Origin: a virus
IMG/VR virus record: IMGVR_UViG_3300013093_000001
Location: 49,906 to 113,905 of that record
Direction: 5' to 3' (one strand)
DNA: 64,000 nt
Under the pieces are notes generated by a model. It saw nothing but the letters and a program-made list of their open reading frames with translations. It was not told the DNA's origin and searched no databases. The translations under genes were made by a program, and so were the position numbers. This document shows, piece by piece, positions 7,434-15,054 of the stretch (position 1 is its first letter; each line of letters opens with the position of its first letter).

Positions 7434-7898
7434 CTACCTACCCTGCGGGAACTCTTCCTGAATCAAAGCGGTGATAAACGCTTTGTGGTCAGCCAGGGCT
7501 TTATTCAGCGCAACGATCACGCCATACACCGCTTGTCGCTCTCGCCAGTCCTGCATCTGCTCCTCGTAGTATTGTCCAGCGGTGACCGTGGAAGCAGGCA
7601 AACGGAACTGTTTGTCCTCACTAAGCGAGTTTAGTATCGCGTTAGGGTCGTCCGGCTTCTGGGGTTGCGGTTCGTTGCCAACAACAGGAGAAAAACCCCA
7701 GTATTGTGCTTCCAGATGATCGATCAGACCTGTCAGAAATTGCTGCGTTATCGGGAAGCCGTCTTCTCCTGCTGGCTGATCATCCGTCAACACAACGTCG
7801 GCAGCCTGCTTCAGCGCTAGCTTCAACGTGCTGCCAGGTACTTCCAAGACGTAATGATCACACGCCTCGTCAATCCGACGCTGCAATTCTGTTGTCAT
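7434..7898 (-). CDS. Hypothetical protein
   Basis: 154 residues, SD GGAGGAAAG. Mostly helical, with FPITQQFLTGLIDHLEAQYWG mid-protein and a Gln/Asp-rich linker. Lies directly downstream of Ku in the transcript; no functional link can be shown. Confidence 0.75.
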   Translation of the reverse strand: MTTELQRRIDEACDHYVLEVPGSTLKLALKQAADVVLTDDQPAGEDGFPITQQFLTGLIDHLEAQYWGFSPVVGNEPQPQKPDDPNAILNSLSEDKQFRLPASTVTAGQYYEEQMQDWRERQAVYGVIVALNKALADHKAFITALIQEEFPQGR

Positions 7899-7973
7899 CT
7901 TTCCTCCAATCTGACCCGACCCTTTGCCGGGTTCGTACCCCGGTCAGGCTCGACCCTGACCGGGGCTGGGCAG
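7899..7973 (-). repeat. Double-hairpin unit 7
   Basis: HP1 arms CCCCGGTCAGG/CCTGACCGGGG, loop GTCGAG; HP2 ACCCGGC/GTCGGGT (one G-U); GGAGGAAAG. Confidence 0.9.
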
Positions 7974-8831
7974 CTAGCTGACCTTCCTGGTCGGCGCTGC
8001 TCGCTTAGCTGGCGCTTTCTTAGGCGCAGCCTTCTTAGCTGGTGTCTTACCAGCCGGATGCCGCTTGACGGACGCTTCCAGCTGCGCCATCAAGTCGGAC
8101 ACGTCGTCGTCGCGCTGGTCCAGATCAACGACGCTGGTCAACACGCCACCCTTAGCTTTCGTGTCAATCAACGCCGCGACCTGCGCGGTGTAGGTGTCAA
8201 CGAAGTTGGCGGGACTAAAGTCCTCAATCATGCTGTCAACGACTGCGTGCGCCATTTCCAGCATTTTGGGTGACTCAATGGTCCCGTTTAAATGCTGCAA
8301 ACCATTAGCGTCACGGATTTCGTCCAGCCAAATCAGGGTGTGCATGACCAACACGTTGCCAAGGACGCGGATGACAGCCATTTGCTGTCGTGTTCGCAAC
8401 ACAAACTTTGCGACCGCAACAACATCTGACTCCACCATGACCCGACGCAACAGCGCGTAACCTTGAGAGCTGTTGTCTGTGGGTTCCAAAAAGTAACTGG
8501 ACTCCCACATAATCGGGTCAATCTCGTCACTGTGACAAAACTGGACCACCTCAATGGCCGACAACTTATTGGCTTCCTGCAACTGCGCCAGGTCGTCATC
8601 GGTAATAACGACAATCTTGTCGTCATCAACCAGCTTGCCTTTAATGACTTCGTCAGACCGTGGGTTGACGCCACACTTCTTACACACGCGGGGCTGACCA
8701 ATCGCACCCTCGCAACCTGCATGGAACAGGTTAAACGAGATGTCATGGCTGTCCGTTGCCTTGTAGAGTTTGACACCCACATTCACTAAACCGAAGTTCA
8801 GTGACGTGTTTTTCACTGATCTCATACCCAT
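7974..8831 (-). CDS. ku: Ku DNA end-binding protein
   Basis: 285 residues from ATG 8831 (MGMRSVKNTSLNFGLVNVGVKLY). This is the bacterial Ku core: N-terminal beta-barrel with the conserved opening, FNLFHAGC and CKKCG, then the bridge region (ALLRRVMVESDVVAVAKFVLRTRQQMAVIRV). The C-terminal tail is Lys- and Ala-rich (KTPAKKAAPKKAPAKRAAP), as in many bacterial Ku proteins. Ku rings bind DNA ends as homodimers and recruit the LigD ligase in end joining. Mycobacteriophages such as Omega and Corndog are known to carry Ku, where it is thought to help circularise the injected genome. The matching ligase candidate is at 60761-61672. Confidence 0.97.
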   Translation of the reverse strand: MGMRSVKNTSLNFGLVNVGVKLYKATDSHDISFNLFHAGCEGAIGQPRVCKKCGVNPRSDEVIKGKLVDDDKIVVITDDDLAQLQEANKLSAIEVVQFCHSDEIDPIMWESSYFLEPTDNSSQGYALLRRVMVESDVVAVAKFVLRTRQQMAVIRVLGNVLVMHTLIWLDEIRDANGLQHLNGTIESPKMLEMAHAVVDSMIEDFSPANFVDTYTAQVAALIDTKAKGGVLTSVVDLDQRDDDVSDLMAQLEASVKRHPAGKTPAKKAAPKKAPAKRAAPTRKVS

Positions 8832-8992
8832 GTTTTCCTCCTCCACGGCGACCCTTTGCCACCGCTTATTTATTTTAGCCAGACAACTGGCTACTCACCA
8901 CCCGGTGGTGGCGAAATCTATGACCCCTCCAGGTAAAATCTCCTCAATACAGGGGAGGTGTAACGACCCGTCAGGTTCGCTACACCCCCTCC
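8832..8992 (-). repeat. Enlarged double-hairpin unit 8
   Basis: After the upstream stop, HP1 is a long bulged stem (GGGG and GTGTAGCGA paired with TCGTTACAC and CCCC). Two further small hairpins follow (CACCACC/GGTGGTG; AGCCAG/CTGGCT) and then HP2 CGGTGGC/GTCGCCG and GGAGGAGGAAAA before ku. A tiny ORF (TTG AGG AGA ... TAG) is possible but not supported. Confidence 0.7.
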
Positions 8993-9238
8993 CTACTCAG
9001 GGTGGTAAATGCCGTGCATTTCGTCTAGGCATTTGTCGCAGTGCTTGACGTAAGACGGCTTTCCGTCAACTAGCCAAAACTCTGTACCATAAATCTGGTT
9101 TGGCAATATCTGCCTCACGCATGTACTACAGGCATGGCTCTTCCTTGCTCGGCGGTACCGGGTCTCACCTAGCTGTAATTCATCAATCCAGTCAACTTCT
9201 TCTGGATCATCCCTGTAGCCAGCGTAGATGCTAGCCAC
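8993..9238 (-). CDS. Small zinc-binding protein
   Basis: 81 residues from GTG 9238, overlapping the upstream stop. HACSTC and HCDKC, about 33 residues apart, suggest one zinc site. The spacer ILPNQIYGTEFWLVDGKPSYVK resembles zinc ribbons common in phage proteins. Function unknown. Confidence 0.7.
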   Translation of the reverse strand: MASIYAGYRDDPEEVDWIDELQLGETRYRRARKSHACSTCVRQILPNQIYGTEFWLVDGKPSYVKHCDKCLDEMHGIYHPE

Positions 9239-9620
9239 AATGCCACCGCAGCATTTGAGAATAGTTGACGCAACCCTCTGCGTAACCCTCGGTATACATT
9301 TCCGCTCTCTGCTGGTCGTATTGCCGCTCCGACTCCTTGTACTGCGCGAGCAGTTCAGGCGACAGACGTGACTCGTCAACAGTCAACAAAACTCGCTGAC
9401 CATTGCACACAGAGCAAAGCGCATCATAGACACCCGACTTGTAATCCTGCCAAAAGTCGGGGTCTTGATCGTACATTTCATCCTGGGTCATACCGCCCTC
9501 CCAGCAATCATGCACACCGCGACCTTCACAACGCCAGCAGACCTCGTACTTGTCGGGCAAGTTGACGCTCGTCGGTCCGTCTTCGCTGTTTGCGTCGGTA
9601 CCAAGCATCTGGTACTTCAT
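9231..9620 (-). CDS. DnaJ-type zinc-finger phage protein
   Basis: 129 residues, SD GGAGGAGAG. CWRCEGRGVHDCW and CSVCNGQRV are CxxCxGxG-like motifs of the DnaJ zinc-finger type, followed by a charged helix (LAQYKESERQYDQQRAEMY). No J domain. Similar small proteins are frequent in actinophages. Confidence 0.8.
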   Translation of the reverse strand: MKYQMLGTDANSEDGPTSVNLPDKYEVCWRCEGRGVHDCWEGGMTQDEMYDQDPDFWQDYKSGVYDALCSVCNGQRVLLTVDESRLSPELLAQYKESERQYDQQRAEMYTEGYAEGCVNYSQMLRWHCG

Positions 9621-9694
9621 GCTTCTCTCCTCCTAACCGGGCTGGCTTGTGCCAGCCTCGCACCCTGGCCGGGTTCGACCCCGGCCAGGGCTCG
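9621..9694 (-). repeat. Double-hairpin unit 9
   Basis: HP1 arms CCCTGGCCGGG/CCCGGCCAGGG (11 bp), loop GTCGAA; HP2 GGCTGGC/GCCAGCC; GGAGGAGAG. Confidence 0.9.
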
Positions 9695-9895
9695 TCAGGC
9701 CAATCCCCTGACGTACAGGTAACCCTTCACCCGTTCGGCCAGCTCGTAAGCGGAATCGATGATATCCAATTCGTTGGACGAATTGTCATACCGCTCGTAA
9801 AACTGGTTCAGCGCAGCCACGACCGCCTTTGCGTCGTATTCTTGCCGCTCCTGCATAATCGGCAATGACTGCGGCGACCACCAGTGGCCGCTCAC
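9695..9895 (-). CDS. Small helical protein
   Basis: 66 residues, ATG overlapping the upstream stop (ATGA). Helical and acidic; no recognised family. Confidence 0.7.
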   Translation of the reverse strand: MSGHWWSPQSLPIMQERQEYDAKAVVAALNQFYERYDNSSNELDIIDSAYELAERVKGYLYVRGLA

Positions 9896-10098
9896 ATACC
9901 CGGCTTGAAGTCGAAGTACACACGCGGGTTGTGCGTGAACTCCATGACACCTTCGACACGGTCCGACTTCCGTCGGACCATGACGTATGGAGCAGAGAAG
10001 CCAATGACTTCAAATTCTGCCTGTAACTGCTCGGTGTCCCACGTCTGTCCCTCTGGCTTGCGACCAGAGTCGTAGTTGTGGATTTCAATACCTGACAT
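9892..10098 (-). CDS. Hypothetical protein
   Basis: 68 residues from ATG 10098 behind GGAGGAAAAA. Beta-rich composition (EFEVIGFSAPYVMVRRK). The in-frame ATG at 10170 would translate the hairpins and is rejected. Confidence 0.7.
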   Translation of the reverse strand: MSGIEIHNYDSGRKPEGQTWDTEQLQAEFEVIGFSAPYVMVRRKSDRVEGVMEFTHNPRVYFDFKPGM

Positions 10099-10179
10099 TT
10101 TTCCTCCTCCACTTGGGTCGGCCTGGTGCCGACCTCGCGCCGTGGTTGAGTTCGACCCCAACCACGGCAATTCTTAGTC
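10099..10179 (-). repeat. Double-hairpin unit 10
   Basis: HP1 arms GCCGTGGTTGGG/CTCAACCACGGC (12 bp, one G-U), loop GTCGAA; HP2 GGTCGGC/GCCGACC; GGAGGAAAAA. Confidence 0.9.
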
Positions 10180-10530
10180 TCAAACCCGCAGCGTAACAGC
10201 CTGCGGGTTCCTCAACCCAACCGCGAAGGTGTGGTCACCACCGACATCCGTATTACAATGACGGCAGTAGGTTGTAGCACCTACCACTGACAGCGCTGAT
10301 CGCACCCAGGCGAAATGATCGCCAACACACGGCAGGCAAACAGCGCCTCCAGGTTGACCGCACTCCTGCATTGCAATATGCGTTGCTTCCCGTTTGCCAC
10401 ACAGGCCACACCGAATTACCCCGCCAGCTACCTCAGCTAACGAATAAATCTCCCTGAGAGTTTCGATATATGCTTCACCCGTTTTCTCGCTGAGAGACTC
10501 AAGTAATTCTGCTATTAATTCTTCTCCCAT
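10180..10530 (-). CDS. Cys-rich zinc-binding protein
   Basis: 116 residues from ATG 10530. Helical N-terminus, then CGLCG, CLPC and CRHC pairs that could hold one or two zinc ions. No recognised family. Confidence 0.7.
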   Translation of the reverse strand: MGEELIAELLESLSEKTGEAYIETLREIYSLAEVAGGVIRCGLCGKREATHIAMQECGQPGGAVCLPCVGDHFAWVRSALSVVGATTYCRHCNTDVGGDHTFAVGLRNPQAVTLRV

Positions 10531-10600
10531 GTTTCCTCCTCCTTGTGGCTGGTTGTCAGCCCCGTGCGCTGGCCGGGTAATGAACCCGGCCAGGGCTGTG
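10531..10600 (-). repeat. Double-hairpin unit 11
   Basis: HP1 CTGGCCGGG/CCCGGCCAG with class II loop TTCATTA; HP2 GGCTG/CAGCC; GGAGGAGGAAAC. Its 3' part overlaps the 3' end of the 10601 gene region closely. Confidence 0.85.
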
Positions 10601-10954
10601 TCATAGCCGCGACAGGACACCGTTAATTAGTTCTGCCACCGCATCCAACGTCACGCCACCAGACAATTTTAGCTTCTCAGCAACATAATCAGCGCTGACC
10701 GGACTGTCGAAGGTGTATGCCCCGCAGGACTTGACTGCAACGAATACCTGCCTGTGGTTGACATAACTGATCGTATTGCTGCCACCGACGTCGCAAGGCG
10801 ATGCAAACAAAATCCGCAGCGCAGTAGCCTGTCTATCCGTCCAAAGCAGAGCGACCGACCCGTAGTAATTCATATCGAACACCACGGCGTCGAATGTACC
10901 GTCGCTGTTGACAACCTGATTGTATTCGTCAAGCGTGTACTGCCGCTCACCCAT
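10601..10954 (-). CDS. Hypothetical protein
   Basis: 117 residues from ATG 10954, which overlaps the upstream stop as TGATG. Alternating strands in the first 90 residues and a C-terminal helix. No recognised family. Confidence 0.7.
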   Translation of the reverse strand: MGERQYTLDEYNQVVNSDGTFDAVVFDMNYYGSVALLWTDRQATALRILFASPCDVGGSNTISYVNHRQVFVAVKSCGAYTFDSPVSADYVAEKLKLSGGVTLDAVAELINGVLSRL

Positions 10955-11115
10955 CACTCTGGTCCGTTCGCCCAAAAATCCAGCAACTCAAGAATTCCGG
11001 TGAGGGCTTCGGCAATAGCTATCTGCGCGTGGTCCTGGCTAGTTGGACGCAAATCCGCACGCCCGTTTTTAGCCCAACCGATCCGCTCTCGCGCATTTTT
11101 CAGGTGTTGATTCAC
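10954..11115 (-). CDS. Small helical actinophage-type protein
   Basis: 53 residues from GTG 11115 behind GGAGGAAAA. NQHLKNARERIGWA and DHAQIAIAEALTGILELLDF are typical of a small protein found repeatedly in mycobacteriophages; role unknown. Confidence 0.7.
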   Translation of the reverse strand: MNQHLKNARERIGWAKNGRADLRPTSQDHAQIAIAEALTGILELLDFWANGPE

Positions 11116-11186
11116 TTTTCCTCCAATCTGGTCCGGCATTTGCCGGACTCGTACCCCGGCCAGGTTCGACCCTGGCCGGGGCGTGT
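11116..11186 (-). repeat. Double-hairpin unit 12
   Basis: HP1 arms CCCCGGCCAGG/CCTGGCCGGGG (11 bp), loop GTCGAA; HP2 GTCCGGC/GCCGGAC; GGAGGAAAA before GTG. Confidence 0.9.
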
Positions 11187-11648
11187 CTAGCTCGCTATGA
11201 CGCCGCTACCCTCGCAACGCAGGCAGGTCTGGTATCCCAGCGACTCGTGGTCGTAGTCAAACCATTGCGACCCTGGTTCAAGTTGCAGAAGCTTGCTGCG
11301 GTGCAATTCCTCGCTGTAGTTAAAGCCTTCGCCGCTGCAACCCGCGCAAGTGCGCTTGCCTGTCAACTGCAATTCCAGTTCGTAGACAATCGCCGCAACC
11401 TCACAGTTGCAAATATTGACGCTGTGATCGCAACCCAAATCGTCTGAGAGGTATTCAATCAACGACGCCACCAGCGCCTTGGGTACAGGTTGACTGTCAC
11501 CCCGCTCTGGGTGTTTTTCCATCTCAGCGCGGTAGTCAGCGATCTCAGTTCTGCGCATCAATGTCCAAGACGGACGTTCGATGGGGTCACTGACCCGCAA
11601 CGCCTCACTCAGCAGGACATTCTCAATTTCGACCCACTCAGTAGACAT
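11187..11648 (-). CDS. Zinc-finger protein (DnaJ-like CxxCxGxG)
   Basis: 153 residues, SD GGAGGAGAG. CAGCSGEGF and CLRCEGSGV form a DnaJ-type pair; a second Cys cluster (CDHSVNICNCEV) lies upstream. Second protein of this type in the block (see 9231-9620). Function unknown. Confidence 0.75.
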   Translation of the reverse strand: MSTEWVEIENVLLSEALRVSDPIERPSWTLMRRTEIADYRAEMEKHPERGDSQPVPKALVASLIEYLSDDLGCDHSVNICNCEVAAIVYELELQLTGKRTCAGCSGEGFNYSEELHRSKLLQLEPGSQWFDYDHESLGYQTCLRCEGSGVIAS

Positions 11649-11720
11649 CTCTCCTCCTAACTGGGCTGGCCTCTTGCCAGCCTCGTACCCCGGCCAGGTT
11701 CGACCCTGACCGGGGCTATT
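11649..11720 (-). repeat. Double-hairpin unit 13
   Basis: HP1 arms CCCCGGTCAGG/CCTGGCCGGGG (one G-U), loop GTCGAA; HP2 GGCTGGC/GCCAGCC; GGAGGAGAG. Confidence 0.9.
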
Positions 11721-12119
11721 TCAACGAACCGTGAACGACACGGTCATTCCGTCACTCCTACGGTCTATCCTGTCACGCAAACGCGACAGCGAAGCAAACA
11801 GGTGTGCGTGTGGGACTGCTGCAACACCGAACCGTTTGAAACCACCTGGATCGTCAAACTCATCTGCTAAAAACGACTCCGTGTAGTAGTCCTCTGCGTC
11901 TTCGTCAACGTAGCGCACAACTAATCTCCTCACAGGCAACGGACTCAACTCAGCCAGCAACGGCTCCCACAAGCATTGATCGGCAGTGAACGTCACTTCG
12001 TTCTTCGGCCAGCCAAACGTGTCCCTCGGTCCTTCTGACACCCAAGACCAACCTAGCCCTACGGCCATAGTCCGTATGTTTGCTCGGTTTTTCTCTGCAA
12101 TCTCGTACTCGTACTGCAC
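11721..12119 (-). CDS. Hypothetical protein
   Basis: 132 residues from GTG 12119 with AGGAGGAGGAAAAAA upstream. Mixed alpha/beta, acidic central loop (DEDAEDYYTESFLADEFDD). No recognised family. Confidence 0.75.
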   Translation of the reverse strand: MQYEYEIAEKNRANIRTMAVGLGWSWVSEGPRDTFGWPKNEVTFTADQCLWEPLLAELSPLPVRRLVVRYVDEDAEDYYTESFLADEFDDPGGFKRFGVAAVPHAHLFASLSRLRDRIDRRSDGMTVSFTVR

Positions 12120-12200
12120 AGTTTTTTCCTCCTCCTAACTGGTCTGGCTCATGCCAGACTCGTACCCGGTACAGGTTCGACCCTGTACCGGGCGCTACCG
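12120..12200 (-). repeat. Double-hairpin unit 14
   Basis: HP1 arms CCCGGTACAGG/CCTGTACCGGG, loop GTCGAA; HP2 GTCTGGC/GCCAGAC; AGGAGGAGGAAAAAA. Confidence 0.9.
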
Positions 12201-12440
12201 CTAAACCTTCTGCTTACGCGGCTCAAACTCGGTCACAATCGGTTGCGTAGCAGACCCATGATGTGTCCAGTGGTAGTACCCCATCTGGTCAACACCAGTG
12301 AACTCTAAGGGTGGCGGGAACTCTACTAAAACATAGCCGTAACCCAACCGGGCACCTTGCTGCCGGAAGTTATGTTTGGCTTCCGACACGCTGCTGCCTC
12401 GACCCCAGCGGTTTTGACCCATCACAAGGAATGTGGACAT
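12201..12440 (-). CDS. Hypothetical protein
   Basis: 79 residues from ATG 12440 (MSTFLVMGQNRWGRGSS). GSSVSEAKHNFRQQGARLGY recalls a small dsRBD-like or ribosome-like pattern but is too short to assign. Confidence 0.7.
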   Translation of the reverse strand: MSTFLVMGQNRWGRGSSVSEAKHNFRQQGARLGYGYVLVEFPPPLEFTGVDQMGYYHWTHHGSATQPIVTEFEPRKQKV

Positions 12441-12516
12441 TCTTTCCTCCAATCTGACCCGACCTCTTGCCGGGTTCGCGTCCTAGCCAGGTTCGACCCT
12501 GACTAGGACTCCTTTA
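12441..12516 (-). repeat. Double-hairpin unit 15
   Basis: HP1 arms GTCCTAGTCAGG/CCTGGCTAGGAC (12 bp, one G-U), loop GTCGAA; HP2 ACCCGGC/GTCGGGT; GGAGGAAAG. Confidence 0.9.
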
Positions 12517-12762
12517 TTAGTCTTGGGTACCGTAGCTACCCAACCTGCCACGCAATTCTTTCAGCGTGTCAATCTCCCGCGTCAACTGGTTGGCGTGTGC
12601 TTTGGCGACTTCCAGCGCCGCGTTCCCAACCGCTCGGGTGATGTGCCTGAGCGTGGCATTGATGTGGCTGATGTCAGTGGACTGCCGCAACCACATCGCG
12701 TCCCGCAAGCAGCCATCCAACTCCAAAACCAAGTCGTTGATGGCGTCTTGTAAGTGCTCCAT
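12517..12762 (-). CDS. Helical protein
   Basis: 81 residues from ATG 12762 behind GGAGGAAA. Heptad-like helices throughout (DAINDLVLELDGCL, THANQLTREIDTLKELRGRL-type end). No recognised family. Confidence 0.7.
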   Translation of the reverse strand: MEHLQDAINDLVLELDGCLRDAMWLRQSTDISHINATLRHITRAVGNAALEVAKAHANQLTREIDTLKELRGRLGSYGTQD

Positions 12763-12835
12763 TTTCCTCCTTCTAACTGGCTGACTCTTTGTCAGCCTCG
12801 TACCCCGGCCAGTTCTGACACTGGCCGGGGCCACC
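12763..12835 (-). repeat. Double-hairpin unit 16
   Basis: HP1 arms CCCCGGCCAG/CTGGCCGGGG (10 bp), 8-base loop TGTCAGAA; HP2 GGCTGAC/GTCAGCC; GGAGGAAA. Confidence 0.9.
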
Positions 12836-13366
12836 TCACGCCGCAAATGCGTCGTACCACACCTTCCGCTTGTCACCACAGCAAGGGCCATAAAACCACC
12901 CACGCCTATTAACTCTAAGCCGGTGCGCTGTCACGTTACCGTGACAGTAGAAGCAATGCGGGACCAGCTTACCGTCAGCTATCGTAAACTCTAGCTGCTG
13001 CCTCGGCTTATTGTTCCAGCCAACAAAGAACCTAAAAATTCTCAGGTGACTGGTATGACGCATCAAATGCAATGACCTTGCTAGCCTCGCTAACCGCAGC
13101 AGGGCTAAACCACCACCTGCCACGGGCAGTAACGCTGCCACAATGACACAAGCATCAAACACGTTCCAAAAAGACCGGAAGAAAAGCCTGGTAAACGCGA
13201 CACGAAGAGCCAGTTCACACGCAAAGAACAGCAAAACAGCGTTGTCCAGCCGCTCAAGTAATTCAGCGTTCGTGTCATCTACAAGGCTCCACGCCACCAG
13301 ACCAAGGTTGGTTAGAATTGCGACCATCACTACCCGGTCTAGCGGGGAAGACCTGTTGTGCGACAT
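12836..13366 (-). CDS. Stand-alone voltage-sensor-domain protein with Cys-rich tail
   Basis: 176 residues. Four membrane segments fit S1-S4 of ion channels: S1 about 10-28; S2 41-58 with E51 and R55; S3 65-82 with the classic FWNVFDACVIV (WNxFDxxV); S4 88-106 with Arg at 91, 94, 97 and 103, every third residue. The S5-pore-S6 part of voltage-gated channels is absent. After S4 comes a soluble tail with HCFYC and CCGD, perhaps a metal site, and aromatic-basic residues. Voltage-sensor modules without a pore are known in eukaryotic proton channels and voltage-sensing phosphatases. The function here is unknown: proton path, membrane-potential sensor or channel-dominant-negative are possibilities. 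Start chosen because AGGAGGAGG lies 10 bases upstream. Confidence 0.85.
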   Translation of the reverse strand: MSHNRSSPLDRVVMVAILTNLGLVAWSLVDDTNAELLERLDNAVLLFFACELALRVAFTRLFFRSFWNVFDACVIVAALLPVAGGGLALLRLARLARSLHLMRHTSHLRIFRFFVGWNNKPRQQLEFTIADGKLVPHCFYCHGNVTAHRLRVNRRGWFYGPCCGDKRKVWYDAFAA

Positions 13367-13424
13367 TTCTCATAAACCTCCTCCTAACATCCCCGACCCT
13401 GTGTCGGGGAAATCTGTGTGGGGA
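13367..13424 (-). promoter_or_regulatory. HP2-type hairpin and SD before the voltage-sensor gene
   Basis: Only the HP2 half of the usual unit is present: CCCCGAC/GTCGGGG at about 13390-13410, then AGGAGGAGG. HP1 is replaced by the structured RNA candidates at 13425-13690. Confidence 0.8.
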
Positions 13425-13537
13425 GGCGGCGGCGCAGGTACTGCGCCCGAGCCATGTAACCGGGCAAGGCAATCCTTGCTTCCATTGCCACCAAAAATGA
13501 ATGAAAACGGTGGGATGGTGAGTTTAACGCCGCCGCC
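13425..13537 (-). ncRNA. Structured RNA candidate, family 1 copy 1
   Basis: Transcribed sense: 5' arm GGCGGCGGCG (13537-13528), then GTTAAACTCACC, internal hairpins (CCACC/GGTGG, GCAAGG/CCTTGC, CCCG/CGGG), GTACCTGC and closing arm CGCCGCCGCC (13434-13425). It has no good ORF. Shares both end motifs with 13576-13690 and 18804-18990, while the interior differs. Confidence 0.65.
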
Positions 13538-13575
13538 TCAAGCCTCAAAAAGTTTGTGTGGAAAGGTGGTGGGGG

Positions 13576-13690
13576 GGCGGCGGCGCAGGTACTACACGCC
13601 CCGTAGTAAAAGGGCGCTTATTGGTAGTCCTTACTTTCCAATTTCCCACCAGCAAGGAACGAGAAATTGGTTGAGCTTAACGCCGCCGCC
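13576..13690 (-). ncRNA. Structured RNA candidate, family 1 copy 2
   Basis: Tandem neighbour of copy 1. It begins 6 bases after the stop of 13697-13939. Arms GGCGGCGGCG/CGCCGCCGCC, conserved GTTAAGCTCAAC and GTACCTGC, with a different internal hairpin CCAATTTC/GAAATTGG and GCCC/GGGC. Pairing is kept while sequence changes, which supports RNA structure. Confidence 0.65.
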
Positions 13691-13696
13691 TCCAGC

Positions 13697-13939
13697 CTAT
13701 GCTGACCGCCGTGAAGCGGCCATCGTTCGTACCTTGCTGACCACCCAGCGGGTGAATTTTACAAGATAACGAACTGCTGTGACCAAGAACCACGCGAGGC
13801 AAGCGAAAATCAGCAGTTCAGACAACTTGCGATTCTTTCGCATAACGCTCAGTATCACTTCTCCAGCGATTAGCTGGACCGCGTTACTGCTCAGGTGCTT
13901 CGTCAGTTCTTCAAACTGGTTTGGTCGTTCAAGCAACAC
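13697..13939 (-). CDS. Small membrane protein
   Basis: 80 residues from GTG 13939 (SD GAGGAGGAAAG). One membrane segment (LLIFACLAWFLVTAVRYLV) after a helical N-terminus; basic C-terminus. Adjacent to the voltage-sensor gene, separated only by the two RNA candidates, so it could be a partner. Inference from position only. Confidence 0.75.
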   Translation of the reverse strand: MLLERPNQFEELTKHLSSNAVQLIAGEVILSVMRKNRKLSELLIFACLAWFLVTAVRYLVKFTRWVVSKVRTMAASRRSA

Positions 13940-14012
13940 CTTTCCTCCTCTCCTAAGCTGGCCTTATGCCAGCTTCGTGTCCAGCACGACTTCGACATCG
14001 TGCTGGACTTCC
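13940..14012 (-). repeat. Double-hairpin unit 18
   Basis: HP1 arms GTCCAGCACGA/TCGTGCTGGAC, loop TGTCGAAG; HP2 AGCTGGC/GCCAGCT; GAGGAGGAAAG. Confidence 0.9.
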
Positions 14013-14378
14013 TTACTTGCGGTGACCGTGACCGGCGATGTTGTAATGACCGATATCACCACTTGATGTACCGGGTTGGTCGCTGCGGAACACGGAGGGA
14101 CATAAATTCGCCACCGCAATCAACACCGCCTCATCAGCGCGAACCCGCGTCAAATCACTGTTCAGCCACAGGTCATGTGCAATCTTATCGGCAGACGCGC
14201 CAGCGCCGATCTTACTGCAAATCATGTAACCCAATTGAAGCTGGCCGACAGAACCGCCATCGTTAATAAATCCAGCTTGGGACATGGCGCTTAAATAACT
14301 ACCATCATCCGCGTTCGCGATACCCTGCTGGCTTAACGTGAGCGCCAGAACAGCAGACACCGCTGCCTTTAAGACCAT
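14013..14378 (-). CDS. D​UF732 secreted protein
   Basis: 121 residues with a signal peptide (about 1-23, ending ANA). DDGSYLSAMSQAGFIND, GYMICSKIGAGASADKIAHDL and AVLIAVANLCP fit DUF732, a family abundant in mycobacteria as small secreted two-Cys proteins. The C-terminal extension after the second Cys is His/Gly-rich. Expected to be exported by the Sec pathway. Likely acquired from a host; function of the family is unknown. Confidence 0.88.
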   Translation of the reverse strand: MVLKAAVSAVLALTLSQQGIANADDGSYLSAMSQAGFINDGGSVGQLQLGYMICSKIGAGASADKIAHDLWLNSDLTRVRADEAVLIAVANLCPSVFRSDQPGTSSGDIGHYNIAGHGHRK

Positions 14379-14458
14379 CTTTCCTCCTCCTTGTTCGGGC
14401 TATCTGACTGACAGCCGCCGCACTGGGTGGGATTTTGACATCCCACCCAGTCACCTTA
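14379..14458 (-). repeat. Double-hairpin unit 19
   Basis: HP1 arms ACTGGGTGGGA/TCCCACCCAGT, loop TGTCAAAA. HP2 is weak (GGCT/AGCC). GGAGGAGGAAAG. Confidence 0.85.
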
Positions 14459-14665
14459 CTACGAAAACTTCTTACCTGCCTGCAACCACATCATTGCTAT
14501 TACGTCGCATAATTCTGTACGACGCTCTGGCGTGACAGGCGGGTGCTTGGGATTCTCCCACCTCGCCATAATCTGCGCCGCGACCAGCAGCGTTAAGGGT
14601 GTGCGAACCGTTTCCCTGTCTGCTGCCGCCTGGTTCGCGAGCTCAGCCGCGTCTGTTTCGCTCAC
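14459..14665 (-). CDS. Small helical protein
   Basis: 68 residues, GTG start overlapping the upstream stop (GTGA). Helical, ending VIAMMWLQAGKKFS. No recognised family. Confidence 0.7.
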   Translation of the reverse strand: MSETDAAELANQAAADRETVRTPLTLLVAAQIMARWENPKHPPVTPERRTELCDVIAMMWLQAGKKFS

Positions 14666-14979
14666 GCCTCAACCCGCTTAATAACGGGGGCACCTGTTGC
14701 CGGATCACGGTGACCTGTCGTCCACCCACTAGGGACCGCCGCCTGGGCATCATCAATAATTCTCTCAATGACACCCCAGCGGATCGTGTCCGCGTCGATT
14801 TCTTCCGGGTCCACCGGCTCGCTAAAATAAAGCTCCCACGACGCTTCAAGCTCTCCGTCTGAGATTGCTAGTATCTCCTGCATCTCTGCGGCATACGCGC
14901 CACCATCGTTGGCGACCTCATCAACAGCCTGACAGAACAGCATCAAACCCCTGACGTAGTCTTCGTCCATGTCGCTCAT
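14662..14979 (-). CDS. Acidic hypothetical protein
   Basis: 105 residues from ATG 14979 behind GGAGGAGGAA. Strongly acidic, helical. The ATG at 14991 includes the SD and is rejected. Confidence 0.7.
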   Translation of the reverse strand: MSDMDEDYVRGLMLFCQAVDEVANDGGAYAAEMQEILAISDGELEASWELYFSEPVDPEEIDADTIRWGVIERIIDDAQAAVPSGWTTGHRDPATGAPVIKRVEA

Positions 14980-15054
14980 TTCCTCCTCCAATCTGGTCCG
15001 ACCCTTGTCGGACTCGTACCCCAGTCAGCTTCGACACTGACTGGGGCCTGCGTG
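14980..15054 (-). repeat. Double-hairpin unit 20
   Basis: HP1 arms CCCCAGTCAG/CTGACTGGGG, loop TGTCGAAG; HP2 GTCCGAC/GTCGGAC; GGAGGAGGAA. Confidence 0.9.
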
